A DNA stretch of 64,000 bases, taken from Spirosoma taeanense. GTDB taxonomy: Bacteria > Bacteroidota > Bacteroidia > Cytophagales > Spirosomataceae. Made by a program: the position numbers and the translations under genes. Shown here piece after piece: positions 33,665 to 43,391 of the stretch (the stretch's first letter is position 1; each line of letters opens with the position of its first letter). The notes under the pieces are model-generated. The model did no database searches and was not told the origin of the DNA. It saw only the letters and a program-made list of their open reading frames with translations. The stretch spans positions 5,270,001-5,334,000 of the forward strand of contig NZ_CP053435.1 in assembly GCF_013127955.1 (NCBI RefSeq). The letters run 5' to 3'.

Positions 33665-36600
33665 ATGAAGAAACTTCTCTCTCTCGTATGGCTTCTGCTT
33701 CTGGCCAGTCTGCTGCCGGTCAAGGCGCAACTTCTGGCTTCCTCGAACCGCTATAGAACCCAGCCAAACCGGGATGCCGATACGCGCCTAGTCTCTTTAC
33801 GCAGCGCGCTGACCGAGTTGGAGCAGCGATATCGGGTATCGTTCATTTATCCGTCCAATCTGGTAGACACCAAAGTAGTCGTCGTTAGAGCTTCAAATCA
33901 TAACCTCGAAACAGAGCTGACCAGTCTACTGACCGACAAGCATCTAACGTATCGCAGGATTCAGCCCAATTTCTACGCCATTGTTTCGACCCGGGAGAAA
34001 ACCAGCCGACTGTTTCGAAAAATCAGCCAGATCCAGACACCAGGTGCGGACACGCCTTTGAATGAGCCCGCCCAGCTGCCGGACCAAACCCTCAACCGGC
34101 TCGAACGTATGGGCTGGACCTTAACCGCAACGACTCAGCCTATGGCCGACATCAGTGGGAAGGTAACCGACAAAAACGGTCAGGCTATTCCTGGCGTCAG
34201 CGTTATTGTAAAGGGGACCAGCCGGGGGACAACCACCGACGTAGCAGGGAACTATACGATCAATGCCGGCAACAATGCTACCCTGGTTTTTAGCTTCGTG
34301 GGTTACGCTACGCAGGAAATAGCCGTAGCGAGTCGAACCCGGATTAACGTATCGCTAACCGACGACGTAAAGGCGCTTTCCGAAGTCGTGGTCGTTGGTT
34401 ACGGTACGCAGAAACGGGCCTCCGTAACGGGCGCTATATCGTCGGTATCGTCGCAGGAGGTGACGCAACTGCCTGTACCAAGCGTTGAGCAGGCGATTCA
34501 GGGCCGGGTGCCGGGCGTCAGTGTGGTAGCCAACGGTTCGCCGGGCGAAACGCCGATCGTCCGGATTCGGGGTATTGGTTCCATTAACTACGCATCGAAT
34601 CCGCTGTATGTCATTGACGGCTACCCAACCAGCGATTTGAATAATTTTGATACCCGCGACATTGAAAGCGTAGATGTATTGAAAGACGCATCCTCAGCAG
34701 CAATCTATGGATCGCGGGCGGCCAATGGGGTAATTATTATTACCACCAAGCGTGGACAGCGCGACGGGCGACTACACGTCAACTACGACGGATATATGGG
34801 CGTACAGAGTGCCTGGCGTCAGCTCGATCTGCTGAACACGAAGGAGTATATCCAGTACGGTACGGCGCTGTTGCAAAATGCCGAAAATGATAAGGCGGCT
34901 GCCGAAAATCGGCAGCCAGTTGATGCCCGGCCAGCGCGTTTTCTGGAGGCCAATTTCAATAAGCCAGTCTATCAGGGCGCTACCCAGACGTACGTCCAGA
35001 CCGATACTGACTGGCAGAAAGCCGTGTTCCGCAACGCAGCTATTACCCAGCATAGCGTACAGCTGTCAGGCGGTGGCGAAAAATCGCGATTCTATTCATC
35101 GCTGGGTTATTTCAGCCAGGACGGCATCATGATCGGCACGAATTACCGCCGGGGTAACTTCCGAATAAATTCAGACCATACCATTAGTAAACGCTTCACC
35201 TTTGGCCAGACGCTGACCGTTTCGTACGACGACCGTAACGGCGAAGCCAACGCCGGGGGCCGAACGCAGGTCATGAACATGATCCGGATGACGCCGTATA
35301 TGCCCATTACAGATCCGGTCCTCGTTGGCGGTTATCGAGGACCGGATGGTTCGGATGCGACCGATCCACAGAACCCAGTGCGGGCTGCGCTTCAGGACCG
35401 CACCAATACCCAGCGGCTGAAACTACTGGGCAGCGCTTACCTCGATGTCCGGCTGTTTGAAGGACTGACGTACCGGATTCGGGGCGGCATTGACTACGTA
35501 ACGGCTCGGGACTATACCTTCCAGCCCATTTATAACGAAAGCTTTAATGCCCGGGCACTGGCTCAGCTGACCGATAACCGGTACACCTATACCTCGCCCC
35601 TGATCTCCAATCAGTTAACATTTGAGCGGACATTTGGCAAACACACCATTAATGCGGTGGCGGTAGCCGAACGGCAGGCGGGTATTTACTCGAGTCTGAA
35701 CGGAGCGGGTCAGGCCGGATCGAACGACATCCGGCAGGTGAGTGGTCTGACACCAACCAGCGTTGGCTTAACCGGCAGCCGCACACAGAACGTCCTGATT
35801 TCCTATCTCGGCCGGATTAACTATGAATTCGCCGGCAAGTACCTGTTGGGCGCGTCATTCCGGCGCGACGGGTCCAGTAAGTTTGCTCCCGGCAATAAAT
35901 GGGGTAACTTCCCTTCCGTATCGGCGGGGTGGCGTATCAGTGAAGAAGCTTTCCTGAAGAGTGTACCGACTATTTCGGAGCTGAAACTACGGGCTTCCTA
36001 TGGTTCCATGGGCTTCAATGGCATCGGTGACTACGATTGGCAGGTAGCCGTTTCGCAGAACACCAACGCCCTGCTGGGTGGAAGCCGCACGCAGGGAACT
36101 TATTTCGACCGGCTGGGCAATACGTCGCTGCGCTGGGAAGTGACCGACATGACCAACGTTGGTCTAGACCTGGGTATCCTTAGCAACCGCGTTACGCTGA
36201 CGGCTGAGTATTTCAACCGCAACACCGATGGGCTGATTCTGGGTCAGCCCATTGCTCCATCCATTGGCTACACACAGTCGCCGGTTGTCAATGTTGGCAA
36301 CATGCGAAACCGGGGCGTTGAGCTGCAGCTGGGTTATAACAAACGGCAGGGCGATTTCCGGTACGACCTGTCGGGAAACATCAGCATCATCCGCAATAAG
36401 GTTTTGACCTTAGGGCCAAACATTTCCCCGCTGTTTAATGGAGCCAATGCCGATTACGGCGGCTTTGACATCACACGGACGGTTGCGGGCGAGCCTATTC
36501 AATCGTTCTATGGCTGGCGCGTAGCCGGAATTTTTCAGAACGCCGATGAAATCAAGGCTGCGCCTAAACAGGCTAATGCCAAGCCCGGCGACATCCGGTT

Positions 36601-37174
36601 CGTGGATAGTAACGGAGACGGCCAGATCGATGCGCAGGACCGGGTCAATCTGGGTAGTTTCTTGCCAAAATTCACCTACGGCTTTAACGTAAACACCAAC
36701 TACCGCAATTTTGATCTGACCTTGTTCATACAGGGCGTTCAGGGCAACAAGGTCTACAACGGCGTGAAAGTGATTGAGCAGGGAATGCTTCGACTGTTCA
36801 ATGCTGGTGCAGATGTGCTGCGGGCCTGGACCCCAACCAACACCAACACCGACGTTCCACGCGCGGTTAGCGGTGACCCGAATGGCAACACCCGCACCTC
36901 CGACCGCTTCCTGGAGGATGGCTCGTACCTGCGTCTGAAGAACGTTAGCCTTGGGTATAATCTGCCGGCAGCCAGCCTGCAATCCTGGTCGCGGGGCACC
37001 CTTACGCGGGCCCGCCTGTACGTAGCCGCCACTAACCTGCTGACCTTCACAAAGTACACTGGTTACGATCCCGAAATTGGTTCGCGCTACAATGGCACTC
37101 TCACCAACGGGGTTGATTATGGACAGTTTCCGCAGGCCAGAACGTTTATGGCAGGTTTGCAGATAGGCTTTTAA
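33665..37174 (+). CDS. SusC/RagA-type TonB-dependent outer-membrane transporter
   Basis: Outer-membrane nutrient importer energised by TonB. 1169 residues. Signal peptide 1-22 (ends VKAQ). An STN domain lies at about 40-110 (VSLRSALTELEQRYRVSFIY), the part that talks to FecR. A carboxypeptidase-regulatory-like domain lies at about 160-235 (ISGKVTDKNGQAIPGVSVIV). The plug domain lies at about 240-365, with SEVVVVGYGTQKRASVTGAI and DVLKDASSAAIYGSRAANGV. A 22-strand barrel runs to the final AGLQIGF. The STN domain makes it a transducing receptor, matching the FecI/FecR genes upstream. Substrate unknown, probably an oligosaccharide or similar oligomer. Confidence 0.95.
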   Translation: MKKLLSLVWLLLLASLLPVKAQLLASSNRYRTQPNRDADTRLVSLRSALTELEQRYRVSFIYPSNLVDTKVVVVRASNHNLETELTSLLTDKHLTYRRIQPNFYAIVSTREKTSRLFRKISQIQTPGADTPLNEPAQLPDQTLNRLERMGWTLTATTQPMADISGKVTDKNGQAIPGVSVIVKGTSRGTTTDVAGNYTINAGNNATLVFSFVGYATQEIAVASRTRINVSLTDDVKALSEVVVVGYGTQKRASVTGAISSVSSQEVTQLPVPSVEQAIQGRVPGVSVVANGSPGETPIVRIRGIGSINYASNPLYVIDGYPTSDLNNFDTRDIESVDVLKDASSAAIYGSRAANGVIIITTKRGQRDGRLHVNYDGYMGVQSAWRQLDLLNTKEYIQYGTALLQNAENDKAAAENRQPVDARPARFLEANFNKPVYQGATQTYVQTDTDWQKAVFRNAAITQHSVQLSGGGEKSRFYSSLGYFSQDGIMIGTNYRRGNFRINSDHTISKRFTFGQTLTVSYDDRNGEANAGGRTQVMNMIRMTPYMPITDPVLVGGYRGPDGSDATDPQNPVRAALQDRTNTQRLKLLGSAYLDVRLFEGLTYRIRGGIDYVTARDYTFQPIYNESFNARALAQLTDNRYTYTSPLISNQLTFERTFGKHTINAVAVAERQAGIYSSLNGAGQAGSNDIRQVSGLTPTSVGLTGSRTQNVLISYLGRINYEFAGKYLLGASFRRDGSSKFAPGNKWGNFPSVSAGWRISEEAFLKSVPTISELKLRASYGSMGFNGIGDYDWQVAVSQNTNALLGGSRTQGTYFDRLGNTSLRWEVTDMTNVGLDLGILSNRVTLTAEYFNRNTDGLILGQPIAPSIGYTQSPVVNVGNMRNRGVELQLGYNKRQGDFRYDLSGNISIIRNKVLTLGPNISPLFNGANADYGGFDITRTVAGEPIQSFYGWRVAGIFQNADEIKAAPKQANAKPGDIRFVDSNGDGQIDAQDRVNLGSFLPKFTYGFNVNTNYRNFDLTLFIQGVQGNKVYNGVKVIEQGMLRLFNAGADVLRAWTPTNTNTDVPRAVSGDPNGNTRTSDRFLEDGSYLRLKNVSLGYNLPAASLQSWSRGTLTRARLYVAATNLLTFTKYTGYDPEIGSRYNGTLTNGVDYGQFPQARTFMAGLQIGF

Positions 37175-37258
37175 CTGGTAGTTCACTCAATCAGCGTACT
37201 TTATGCCTGACTGGTTTTCAATTGATTGTTTCCTAAACATACGATAATCAACGACATC

Positions 37259-38794
37259 ATGAAACGCCATTATTTAACCAATATAGTCATTACCCTGGGA
37301 CTGCTGGCCGGCTGTAACACCACTAGTCTGGATCAGGTCAATCCAAATCAGGTAACGACCGAAACCTATTATAAAAACGCCAGTGAACTCATCAAAGGGG
37401 TCAATGCGGTGTATGCCATATGGCAAAGCGCCAGCCTGACGGGCCGCGAGTGGTTCTTTCTGCACGACCTGCGCAGCGATGACGTAACGTCGGGCGGTGG
37501 TCAACTCGAAGCGCCCCGCAACCAGATTCTGATTGGCGCTCAGATTCCAGGCAACCCGGTTTCTTTTTCGGTCTGGAACGGACTGTACCGAACCATCCAT
37601 CGCGCCAACGTGGTGATTGACAAAGGAGCCAATATAAAAGACGACCCAACGCTGGCTAAGCGGGCTGTTGCCGAAGCAAAGTTCCTGCGCGCCCTTTCTT
37701 ATTTCGATCTGGTGACTCTCTACGGCGGTGTGCCGCTCTACACCAGTTACGTAACGACCATCGACGGTACTAAACCCCGCGCGTCAGCAGCCGAAGTCTA
37801 TCAGCTCATCACGACCGACTTGCAGGCTATTCAGGCCGATTTGCCGGCCAGCTATAGCGGCAGCGACCTGGGACGAGCCACCAAGGGCGCAGCAGCCGGC
37901 ATTCTGGGCCGGGTATATATGCAGCTTGGGGATTACGCGAAAGCAAAAACCGAATTTCAGAAAGTAATCAGCTCGGGACTTTACAGACTGACGGACGAAT
38001 ACAATGACAACTTCCAGGAGGAAAACGAGAACAACTCCGAATCGATCTTTGAAATTGGCTTTTCAAAAATCGGCGATTTCAACTGGGACAGCGATGGGAA
38101 CGACGGGGGCGCTAATGAGACAATGACCCGTAGTCAGGAGTACAATCCTATCGGCTGGCGTAACCTCATCCCCTCAGCCAGCCTCCTGGCGGAGTATGAA
38201 AACACCGCAAAAGGTGATGCGAAAACCGATCCCCGCCTGAAATACAACTTCTACTTCATTGGGGACAAGTACAACAACGATACCAAAACCTTGGCCGAGG
38301 GCGATGTGCAGGGGAATGCACAGCCGTTCAACGGTACGGCACAGAAGATTAGCTGGCGTAAATACACCGCGCTGTATAAAAATGCCGAAACCTATTACAC
38401 GTCGGGCATCAACATGCGAATCATGCGCTACGCAGATGTTCTGCTGGGTATGGCTGAAGCCGAAAACGAGACCGGCAATTCAGCCAACGCCATTGCGTTG
38501 CTCAACCAGGTTCGGGCCCGCAAGAGCGTTGCCATGCCGCCTTACCCAACCAAAGCGTATCCAGTCAGTAATAAAGACGAGATTTTCCAGGCCATTGTCC
38601 ACGAACGCCGGGTCGAACTGGCGGGCGAACAGATTCGCAATCGTGATATTCTCCGCTGGCGGGCGCAGGGTAAGCTCAAGGCCGAACCAATCTCCTATTT
38701 TGCGAAGGGGAAACAGGAGTTGCTGCCTATTCCCCAGCAGGAACTGGACAACAATGGCAAACTGAGCCAGAAAGATCAGAACCCAGGTTATTAA
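37259..38794 (+). CDS. SusD/RagB-family substrate-binding lipoprotein
   Basis: Surface lipoprotein that caps the SusC barrel and binds the nutrient. 511 residues from the ATG at 37259, chosen because it gives a lipoprotein signal MKRHYLTNIVITLGLLAGC (lipobox LLAGC, Cys19). TPR-like helical regions: FLRALSYFDLVTLYGGVPLY, RATKGAAAGILGRVYMQLGD and MRYADVLLGMAEAENETGNS. The C-terminal SusD_RagB region has IVHERRVELAGEQIRNRDIL. 84 bases separate it from SusC. Confidence 0.95.
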   Translation: MKRHYLTNIVITLGLLAGCNTTSLDQVNPNQVTTETYYKNASELIKGVNAVYAIWQSASLTGREWFFLHDLRSDDVTSGGGQLEAPRNQILIGAQIPGNPVSFSVWNGLYRTIHRANVVIDKGANIKDDPTLAKRAVAEAKFLRALSYFDLVTLYGGVPLYTSYVTTIDGTKPRASAAEVYQLITTDLQAIQADLPASYSGSDLGRATKGAAAGILGRVYMQLGDYAKAKTEFQKVISSGLYRLTDEYNDNFQEENENNSESIFEIGFSKIGDFNWDSDGNDGGANETMTRSQEYNPIGWRNLIPSASLLAEYENTAKGDAKTDPRLKYNFYFIGDKYNNDTKTLAEGDVQGNAQPFNGTAQKISWRKYTALYKNAETYYTSGINMRIMRYADVLLGMAEAENETGNSANAIALLNQVRARKSVAMPPYPTKAYPVSNKDEIFQAIVHERRVELAGEQIRNRDILRWRAQGKLKAEPISYFAKGKQELLPIPQQELDNNGKLSQKDQNPGY

Positions 38795-38826
38795 GAACGC
38801 AGTTTCTTGTAAAGAAGTAAAGTTAG

Positions 38827-38861
38827 ATCCCCGGTTTGGCCAGCGTCGCCGATCCGGGGAT
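38827..38861 (+). terminator. Hairpin between susD and the FG-GAP gene
   Basis: ATCCCCGG (38827-38834) pairs with CCGGGGAT (38854-38861), with an inner GGC/GCC pairing, and a T-rich stretch follows. It may reduce read-through into the large gene downstream, or mark the end of the susCD transcript. Confidence 0.5.
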
Positions 38862-38880
38862 TTGTCTGTATATTTCGTCT

Positions 38881-41800
38881 ATGCGTTACCGATTGAGGCT
38901 AGCCCTGTTCTTCCTGATAACCCTCGTTGGCTGTACTCACTCTGCCCGGTTCGAGCGATTGAGCGCCCGCCAGACCGGTCTTGATTTTGAGAACACCATC
39001 AATGAAAGCGATTCGCTCAACGTGCTGGAGTTCGAGTACATCTATAATGGTGGGGGCGTCGGGGTTGGGGACTTCAACGGCGATGGCCGGCAGGATATCT
39101 TCTTCGCGGGCAATCAGGTATCCAGTCGAATGTACCTGAATCTGGGGGATTTCAACTTTGAGGATGTAACGGCTTCGGCTGGCGTCGGCACCAAACTGTG
39201 GTGTACGGGCGTAGCCGTGGCCGACGTTAATCAGGACGGCAGGCAGGATATTTACGTCTCGACAATCCACCCCGACCGCAGCCAGGCCGTTCCTAACCTG
39301 CTGTTCATCAACCAAGGCAACGACGCCAACGGCTCGCCACGCTTTCGGGAGATGGCGCAGGTGGTTGGTCTGGCCGATTCGAGTTATTCTACCCAGGCTG
39401 CGTTTCTGGATTACGACCGCGACGGCGATCTGGACGTTTTTCTGCTCACCAATGCGCTGGAAGCCTATAACCGAAACACCGTTACCGGCCCCCGTAATGA
39501 TGGTTCGGCCAGAAGCCGGGATAAACTGTTTCGCAACGATGGCCCAGGGACGAATGGTATGCCTCACTTTACCGATGTTTCGAAGCAAGCGGGCCTTGTT
39601 CATGAGGGCTGGGGCCTGGGGGTTGTTGTTAACGACATCAACCAGGATAACTGGCCCGACATTTACGTAGCTAACGATTTTCAGTCTAATGATGTATGGC
39701 TGATTAATAACCAACGGGGTGGATTCGTCAACCGGGTTGCCGAAGCGCTCCGGCACCAGAGCCACAATAGTATGGGCGTCGATTTGGCCGATATCAACAA
39801 CGACGGATTAAATGATCTGGCTGTCGTAGATATGCTGCCAGATGACAACCTGCGGCAGAAAACCATGTTTGCCAGCGTACCCTATGACCGCTTTCAGATG
39901 GCGCGCCGGCTTGGTTACCAGCCGCAATATATCCGTAACGTACTTCAGTTGAACCGTGGAAAGCCCGCCCAGGAGGGTGATTCGGCTAATGCCATGCCGC
40001 TTTTCAGCGACATCAGTTATCTGGCCGGCACAGCCGCTACGGACTGGAGCTGGAGCGCGCTTTTTGCTGATCTGGATAACGACGGCCTGCGCGATTTACT
40101 GATCACCAATGGCTATCGTAAAGACATCACCGATCTGGATTTTACCAGCTATAACTGGGATGCCGGTACGTTCGGCTCGGACGCCGACCGACGCGCCGGT
40201 CTGTTAAGGCGTATTGCCGATCTGGAACCGGTTTATAAACCCAACTTCCTGTTTCACAATCAGAAGAATCTAACGTTCACTAACGTCGCCGGCGACTGGG
40301 GGCTGACAGAGCCGTCGTTCACAAATGGAACTGCTTACGCCGATTTCGACAACGATGGTGATCTGGATCTCGTTATGAACAACATCAACGATCCGGCTTT
40401 TATTTATCGTAACCAGACTATTGAAAAGGCCGAACAGCCCGGCAGCAACCATTTTCTGCGTCTGAACCTGCTTGGCAAACCCGGCAATCGGGAAGGCCTG
40501 GGCGCTAAAGTCGTCGTTTGGGCGGGTGGTCAGCGGTATTATGCCGAATACACGCGTCAGCGCGGCTACCAGTCTACCATGGAATCAGGTATCCACCTGG
40601 GTCTGGGCAAAGCCGAGCGGATCGATTCGCTGAAAATTCTCTGGCCGACGGGCAGCGGCCAGCGGCTCCGAAATCTAAACGTTAACCAGACGCTCCTGCT
40701 CGAAGAACGCCATGCAACGCCCGAACCGGTCAGTTTTCTCAAGGTACAAGCCCCCATCAAACCCTTGCTGACTGAAGTATCTGCTTCACTCGGCCTTACG
40801 TTTCAGCACAGCGAAGACGATTTTGTCGATTATAAAGCGCAACAGACTTTACTGACGCATAAGCATTCCCAGATTGGGCCGGGCATAGCCGTGGGCGATG
40901 TGGATGGCAATGGTTTTGATGACATTTACGTCGCAGGGGCAGCACAGCGGGGCGGTACATTTTTTCTGCAACAAACCAATGAGCGTTTCCAGCGACGCGA
41001 CCGTCCGGCCAAAACTCCGGAAGAAACCGGCGTGCTGCTGTTCGATGCCGACGGCGACAAGGACCTAGATCTGTACGCTGTTCACGGCAGCACCGAGTTT
41101 GGCCGCAACGAAGCCCGCTACCAGGATAGTTTGTACCTCAACGATGGGCGGGGAAATTTTCAATCGGCTCCGCAGGCGCTGCCCCGAATAACGGCCAGCG
41201 GCTCATGCGTCGTAGCTGCTGATTATGATCAGGATGGCGATTTGGACTTGTTTGTCGGTGGCCGGGTTGTGCCACAACGGTTTCCCGAACCAGCCCAGAG
41301 TTACCTGCTGCGAAACGACAGTCGGGCGGGCCAAGCTCATTTCACTGACGTAACGAAGCAAGTAGCCCCCGACCTGGCACAGGTCGGTTTAGTCTGCGCG
41401 GCACTCTGGACCAATATTGATAACGACAACTGGCCCGATCTGATGCTGACGGGCGAATTCATGCCTGTTACAGTTCTTAGAAATCAGAATGGTCAGCGAC
41501 TCGCTTCTTTACCCACGCCATCGCTCGACAAAGCCACAGGCTTCTGGAATAGCCTGACAGCGGGCGACTTTGATAATGACGGTGATCTGGATTACATAGC
41601 GGGCAATCTGGGCCGGAACAGCCGGTTTCAGGCTTCGGCTGATCGGCCCGTTTCGGTGTACGCGGCTGATTATGATAAAAATGGAACGCTCGACCCAATT
41701 CTCAGTGTGTTTAATGGACAAACAGAGGTTCCGTTCCATCCCCGCGATGTGCTGACCGATCAGATCCCGCTTTTTAAAAAGCGGATGACTTCATTTGCCG

Positions 41801-42387
41801 CTTATGGAAAAATGAAGCTAAGCGATCTTTTGTCAGCCGATGAGCAAAAGCAGGCCATTATCAGGCGGGTAACTTATCTTTCCTCAGCTTATATCGAAAA
41901 TCGAGGGGGTACATTGATCGTACACGAGCTTCCGGTTGAAGCCCAGTTCTCGCCCGTCTTCGGTACTGTCGCTACTGACCTTAATCATGACGGCAATCTG
42001 GACGTTCTGCTAGCTGGCAATGATTATGCTGCTGAAGTGCTGTCGGGCTGGCTGGATGCGGGCCTGGGATTATGCCTCCTGGGCGACGGTCACGGTCACT
42101 TCAAACCACTCAGTCTGCGACAATCGGGCTTTTTAGTAGACGGCGATGCCAAAGCACTGGCAACAATTCTGATGGCCAACGGACGATTAGGTTACGTTTC
42201 CACGCAAAATAACGGTCCGTTACGCGTATTTACACTTGCTGATAGTTCGACTATATTTCAGCGGTTACAGTTATCCGACGCACCCAACCGCCGAACGTCA
42301 AATTCTGGCTTAAGCTGGGGAGGAGGTTATTTGTCCCAGTCATCACAGATCGTCCCAGCACGTGCCGTTACTATAAAGCCAAACTAA
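38881..42387 (+). CDS. Giant FG-GAP/VCBS-repeat and ASPIC/UnbV lipoprotein
   Basis: Predicted surface lipoprotein of 1168 residues (ATG at 38881 gives signal MRYRLRLALFFLITLVGC with lipobox LVGC). About 14 FG-GAP-type calcium-loop repeats are visible, such as DFNGDGRQDIFF, DVNQDGRQDIYV, DYDRDGDLDVFL, DFDNDGDLDLVM, DVDGNGFDDIYV and DYDQDGDLDLFV. They form two beta-propeller-like blocks (about 40-500 and 650-1050). An ASPIC/UnbV domain sits between them (about 545-620, REGLGAKVVVWAGGQRYYAE). Such proteins are often encoded next to SusCD pairs and may bind or process the same substrate outside the cell. Function unproven. Confidence 0.88.
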   Translation: MRYRLRLALFFLITLVGCTHSARFERLSARQTGLDFENTINESDSLNVLEFEYIYNGGGVGVGDFNGDGRQDIFFAGNQVSSRMYLNLGDFNFEDVTASAGVGTKLWCTGVAVADVNQDGRQDIYVSTIHPDRSQAVPNLLFINQGNDANGSPRFREMAQVVGLADSSYSTQAAFLDYDRDGDLDVFLLTNALEAYNRNTVTGPRNDGSARSRDKLFRNDGPGTNGMPHFTDVSKQAGLVHEGWGLGVVVNDINQDNWPDIYVANDFQSNDVWLINNQRGGFVNRVAEALRHQSHNSMGVDLADINNDGLNDLAVVDMLPDDNLRQKTMFASVPYDRFQMARRLGYQPQYIRNVLQLNRGKPAQEGDSANAMPLFSDISYLAGTAATDWSWSALFADLDNDGLRDLLITNGYRKDITDLDFTSYNWDAGTFGSDADRRAGLLRRIADLEPVYKPNFLFHNQKNLTFTNVAGDWGLTEPSFTNGTAYADFDNDGDLDLVMNNINDPAFIYRNQTIEKAEQPGSNHFLRLNLLGKPGNREGLGAKVVVWAGGQRYYAEYTRQRGYQSTMESGIHLGLGKAERIDSLKILWPTGSGQRLRNLNVNQTLLLEERHATPEPVSFLKVQAPIKPLLTEVSASLGLTFQHSEDDFVDYKAQQTLLTHKHSQIGPGIAVGDVDGNGFDDIYVAGAAQRGGTFFLQQTNERFQRRDRPAKTPEETGVLLFDADGDKDLDLYAVHGSTEFGRNEARYQDSLYLNDGRGNFQSAPQALPRITASGSCVVAADYDQDGDLDLFVGGRVVPQRFPEPAQSYLLRNDSRAGQAHFTDVTKQVAPDLAQVGLVCAALWTNIDNDNWPDLMLTGEFMPVTVLRNQNGQRLASLPTPSLDKATGFWNSLTAGDFDNDGDLDYIAGNLGRNSRFQASADRPVSVYAADYDKNGTLDPILSVFNGQTEVPFHPRDVLTDQIPLFKKRMTSFAAYGKMKLSDLLSADEQKQAIIRRVTYLSSAYIENRGGTLIVHELPVEAQFSPVFGTVATDLNHDGNLDVLLAGNDYAAEVLSGWLDAGLGLCLLGDGHGHFKPLSLRQSGFLVDGDAKALATILMANGRLGYVSTQNNGPLRVFTLADSSTIFQRLQLSDAPNRRTSNSGLSWGGGYLSQSSQIVPARAVTIKPN

Positions 42388-42397
42388 AAAGAAACGG

Positions 42398-42405
42398 TAA
42401 TTTTG
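42398..42405 (+). promoter_or_regulatory. -7 element for the glycerophosphodiesterase gene
   Basis: TAATTTTG, an exact consensus match. It would start transcripts near 42411, downstream of the ATG at 42409, which supports the ATG at 42430 as the translation start. -33 box weak. Confidence 0.35.
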
Positions 42406-42429
42406 GGGATGGTTTCTCTTTCTGAACGT

Positions 42430-43320
42430 ATGCACCTGACTCTGTTGCTGTTCTGGATGACTGTAACTACTTTCGCCCAGCCTTCCCGGCCCGCCTTTGA
42501 TTTGCAGGGCCACCGCGGCTGCCGGGGCCTGATGCCCGAAAATACAATCCCAGCTTTTCTGAAGGCGCTTGATCTGGGGGTTTCAACTCTGGAACTGGAC
42601 GTTGTCATTAGCAAGGATGGACAGGTAGTTGTTTCGCATGAACCTTATTTCAACGCCGACTTCAGCATCAGGCCAGATGGTAGGCCAGTTGATAAGAAAG
42701 AGCAGAAAAATCTGGTGTTATACCAGATGACCTACGCCGACATCAAACGCTATGATGTCGGCTCCAACGGCAATCCCAAATATCCCAAGCAGCAGAGGGT
42801 TAAAACCTATAAGCCTCTGTTGAGCGAGGTTATTGAGCAGGTTGAAATGTACCGAAACGCAAAAAATTTACCGATTGTTTCGTACAACATCGAAATTAAA
42901 AGTGATGCTTCGGAATACAACAAAAGTCAGCCAGAGCCAGCCGTTTTCTGCGATCTGGTGCAGGCGGTCCTAAAACAACACCTGCCCACTGAACGGGTTG
43001 TCATTCAAAGTTTTGACTTTGCCCCTTTAAAGCACTGGAAACTGCAGGCCAACGCGGGCAAGTATCCTAGTGTCAGACTGGCTGCTCTGGTTGAAAACCT
43101 GCGTAGTCCGGAGAAGAATCTGGACGAACTCGGTTTCAAGCCCGACATTTACAGTCCTTATTATCGTCTGTTGAGTCAGAATAAAGTAAAGCGACTTCAG
43201 GAGCAGAGCATCAAGGTAATTCCCTGGACGGTAAATCAGCGTAATGATATGAGCCGATTGAAAAAATGGGGTGTTGATGGAATCATTACCGACTACCCTG
43301 ACCGGGCAAGCGGTTTATAA
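42430..43320 (+). CDS. Glycerophosphodiester phosphodiesterase
   Basis: GDPD-family TIM barrel that splits glycerophosphodiesters into glycerol-3-phosphate and an alcohol. 296 residues from the ATG at 42430, with signal peptide MHLTLLLFWMTVTTFAQ. Conserved blocks: LQGHRGCRGLMPENTIPAF (first catalytic His), LELDVVISKDGQVVVSHEP (Glu/Asp metal ligands and second His), and near the end IPWTVNQ and VDGIITDYPD. Probably periplasmic, used in phosphate or glycerol scavenging. Upstream ATG 42409 and TTG 42403 are less likely starts. No operon partners in frame; the GH3-like gene follows after 71 bases. Confidence 0.9.
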   Translation: MHLTLLLFWMTVTTFAQPSRPAFDLQGHRGCRGLMPENTIPAFLKALDLGVSTLELDVVISKDGQVVVSHEPYFNADFSIRPDGRPVDKKEQKNLVLYQMTYADIKRYDVGSNGNPKYPKQQRVKTYKPLLSEVIEQVEMYRNAKNLPIVSYNIEIKSDASEYNKSQPEPAVFCDLVQAVLKQHLPTERVVIQSFDFAPLKHWKLQANAGKYPSVRLAALVENLRSPEKNLDELGFKPDIYSPYYRLLSQNKVKRLQEQSIKVIPWTVNQRNDMSRLKKWGVDGIITDYPDRASGL

Positions 43321-43391
43321 ACCAACCACCCTGTTTGCAAGTTTCTAATGCTAATCAATTTAATCAAATTGGTTTTGTTTACTTTAGCCCC

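Noticed and set aside
36410-37186. 258-codon minus-strand open frame opposite the end of SusC
   Set aside because: Antisense shadow of the barrel-coding region with no recognisable protein features.
38899-39765. 288-codon minus-strand open frame opposite the FG-GAP gene
   Set aside because: Arises from the reverse of the Asp/Gly-rich repeat codons; not protein-like and no start signals.
38881-42387. DNA tandem repeat array suggested by repeated DxDxDG motifs
   Set aside because: The repeats exist at protein level only. The DNA copies are diverged and irregularly spaced, so this is a repeat protein, not a satellite or CRISPR-like array.
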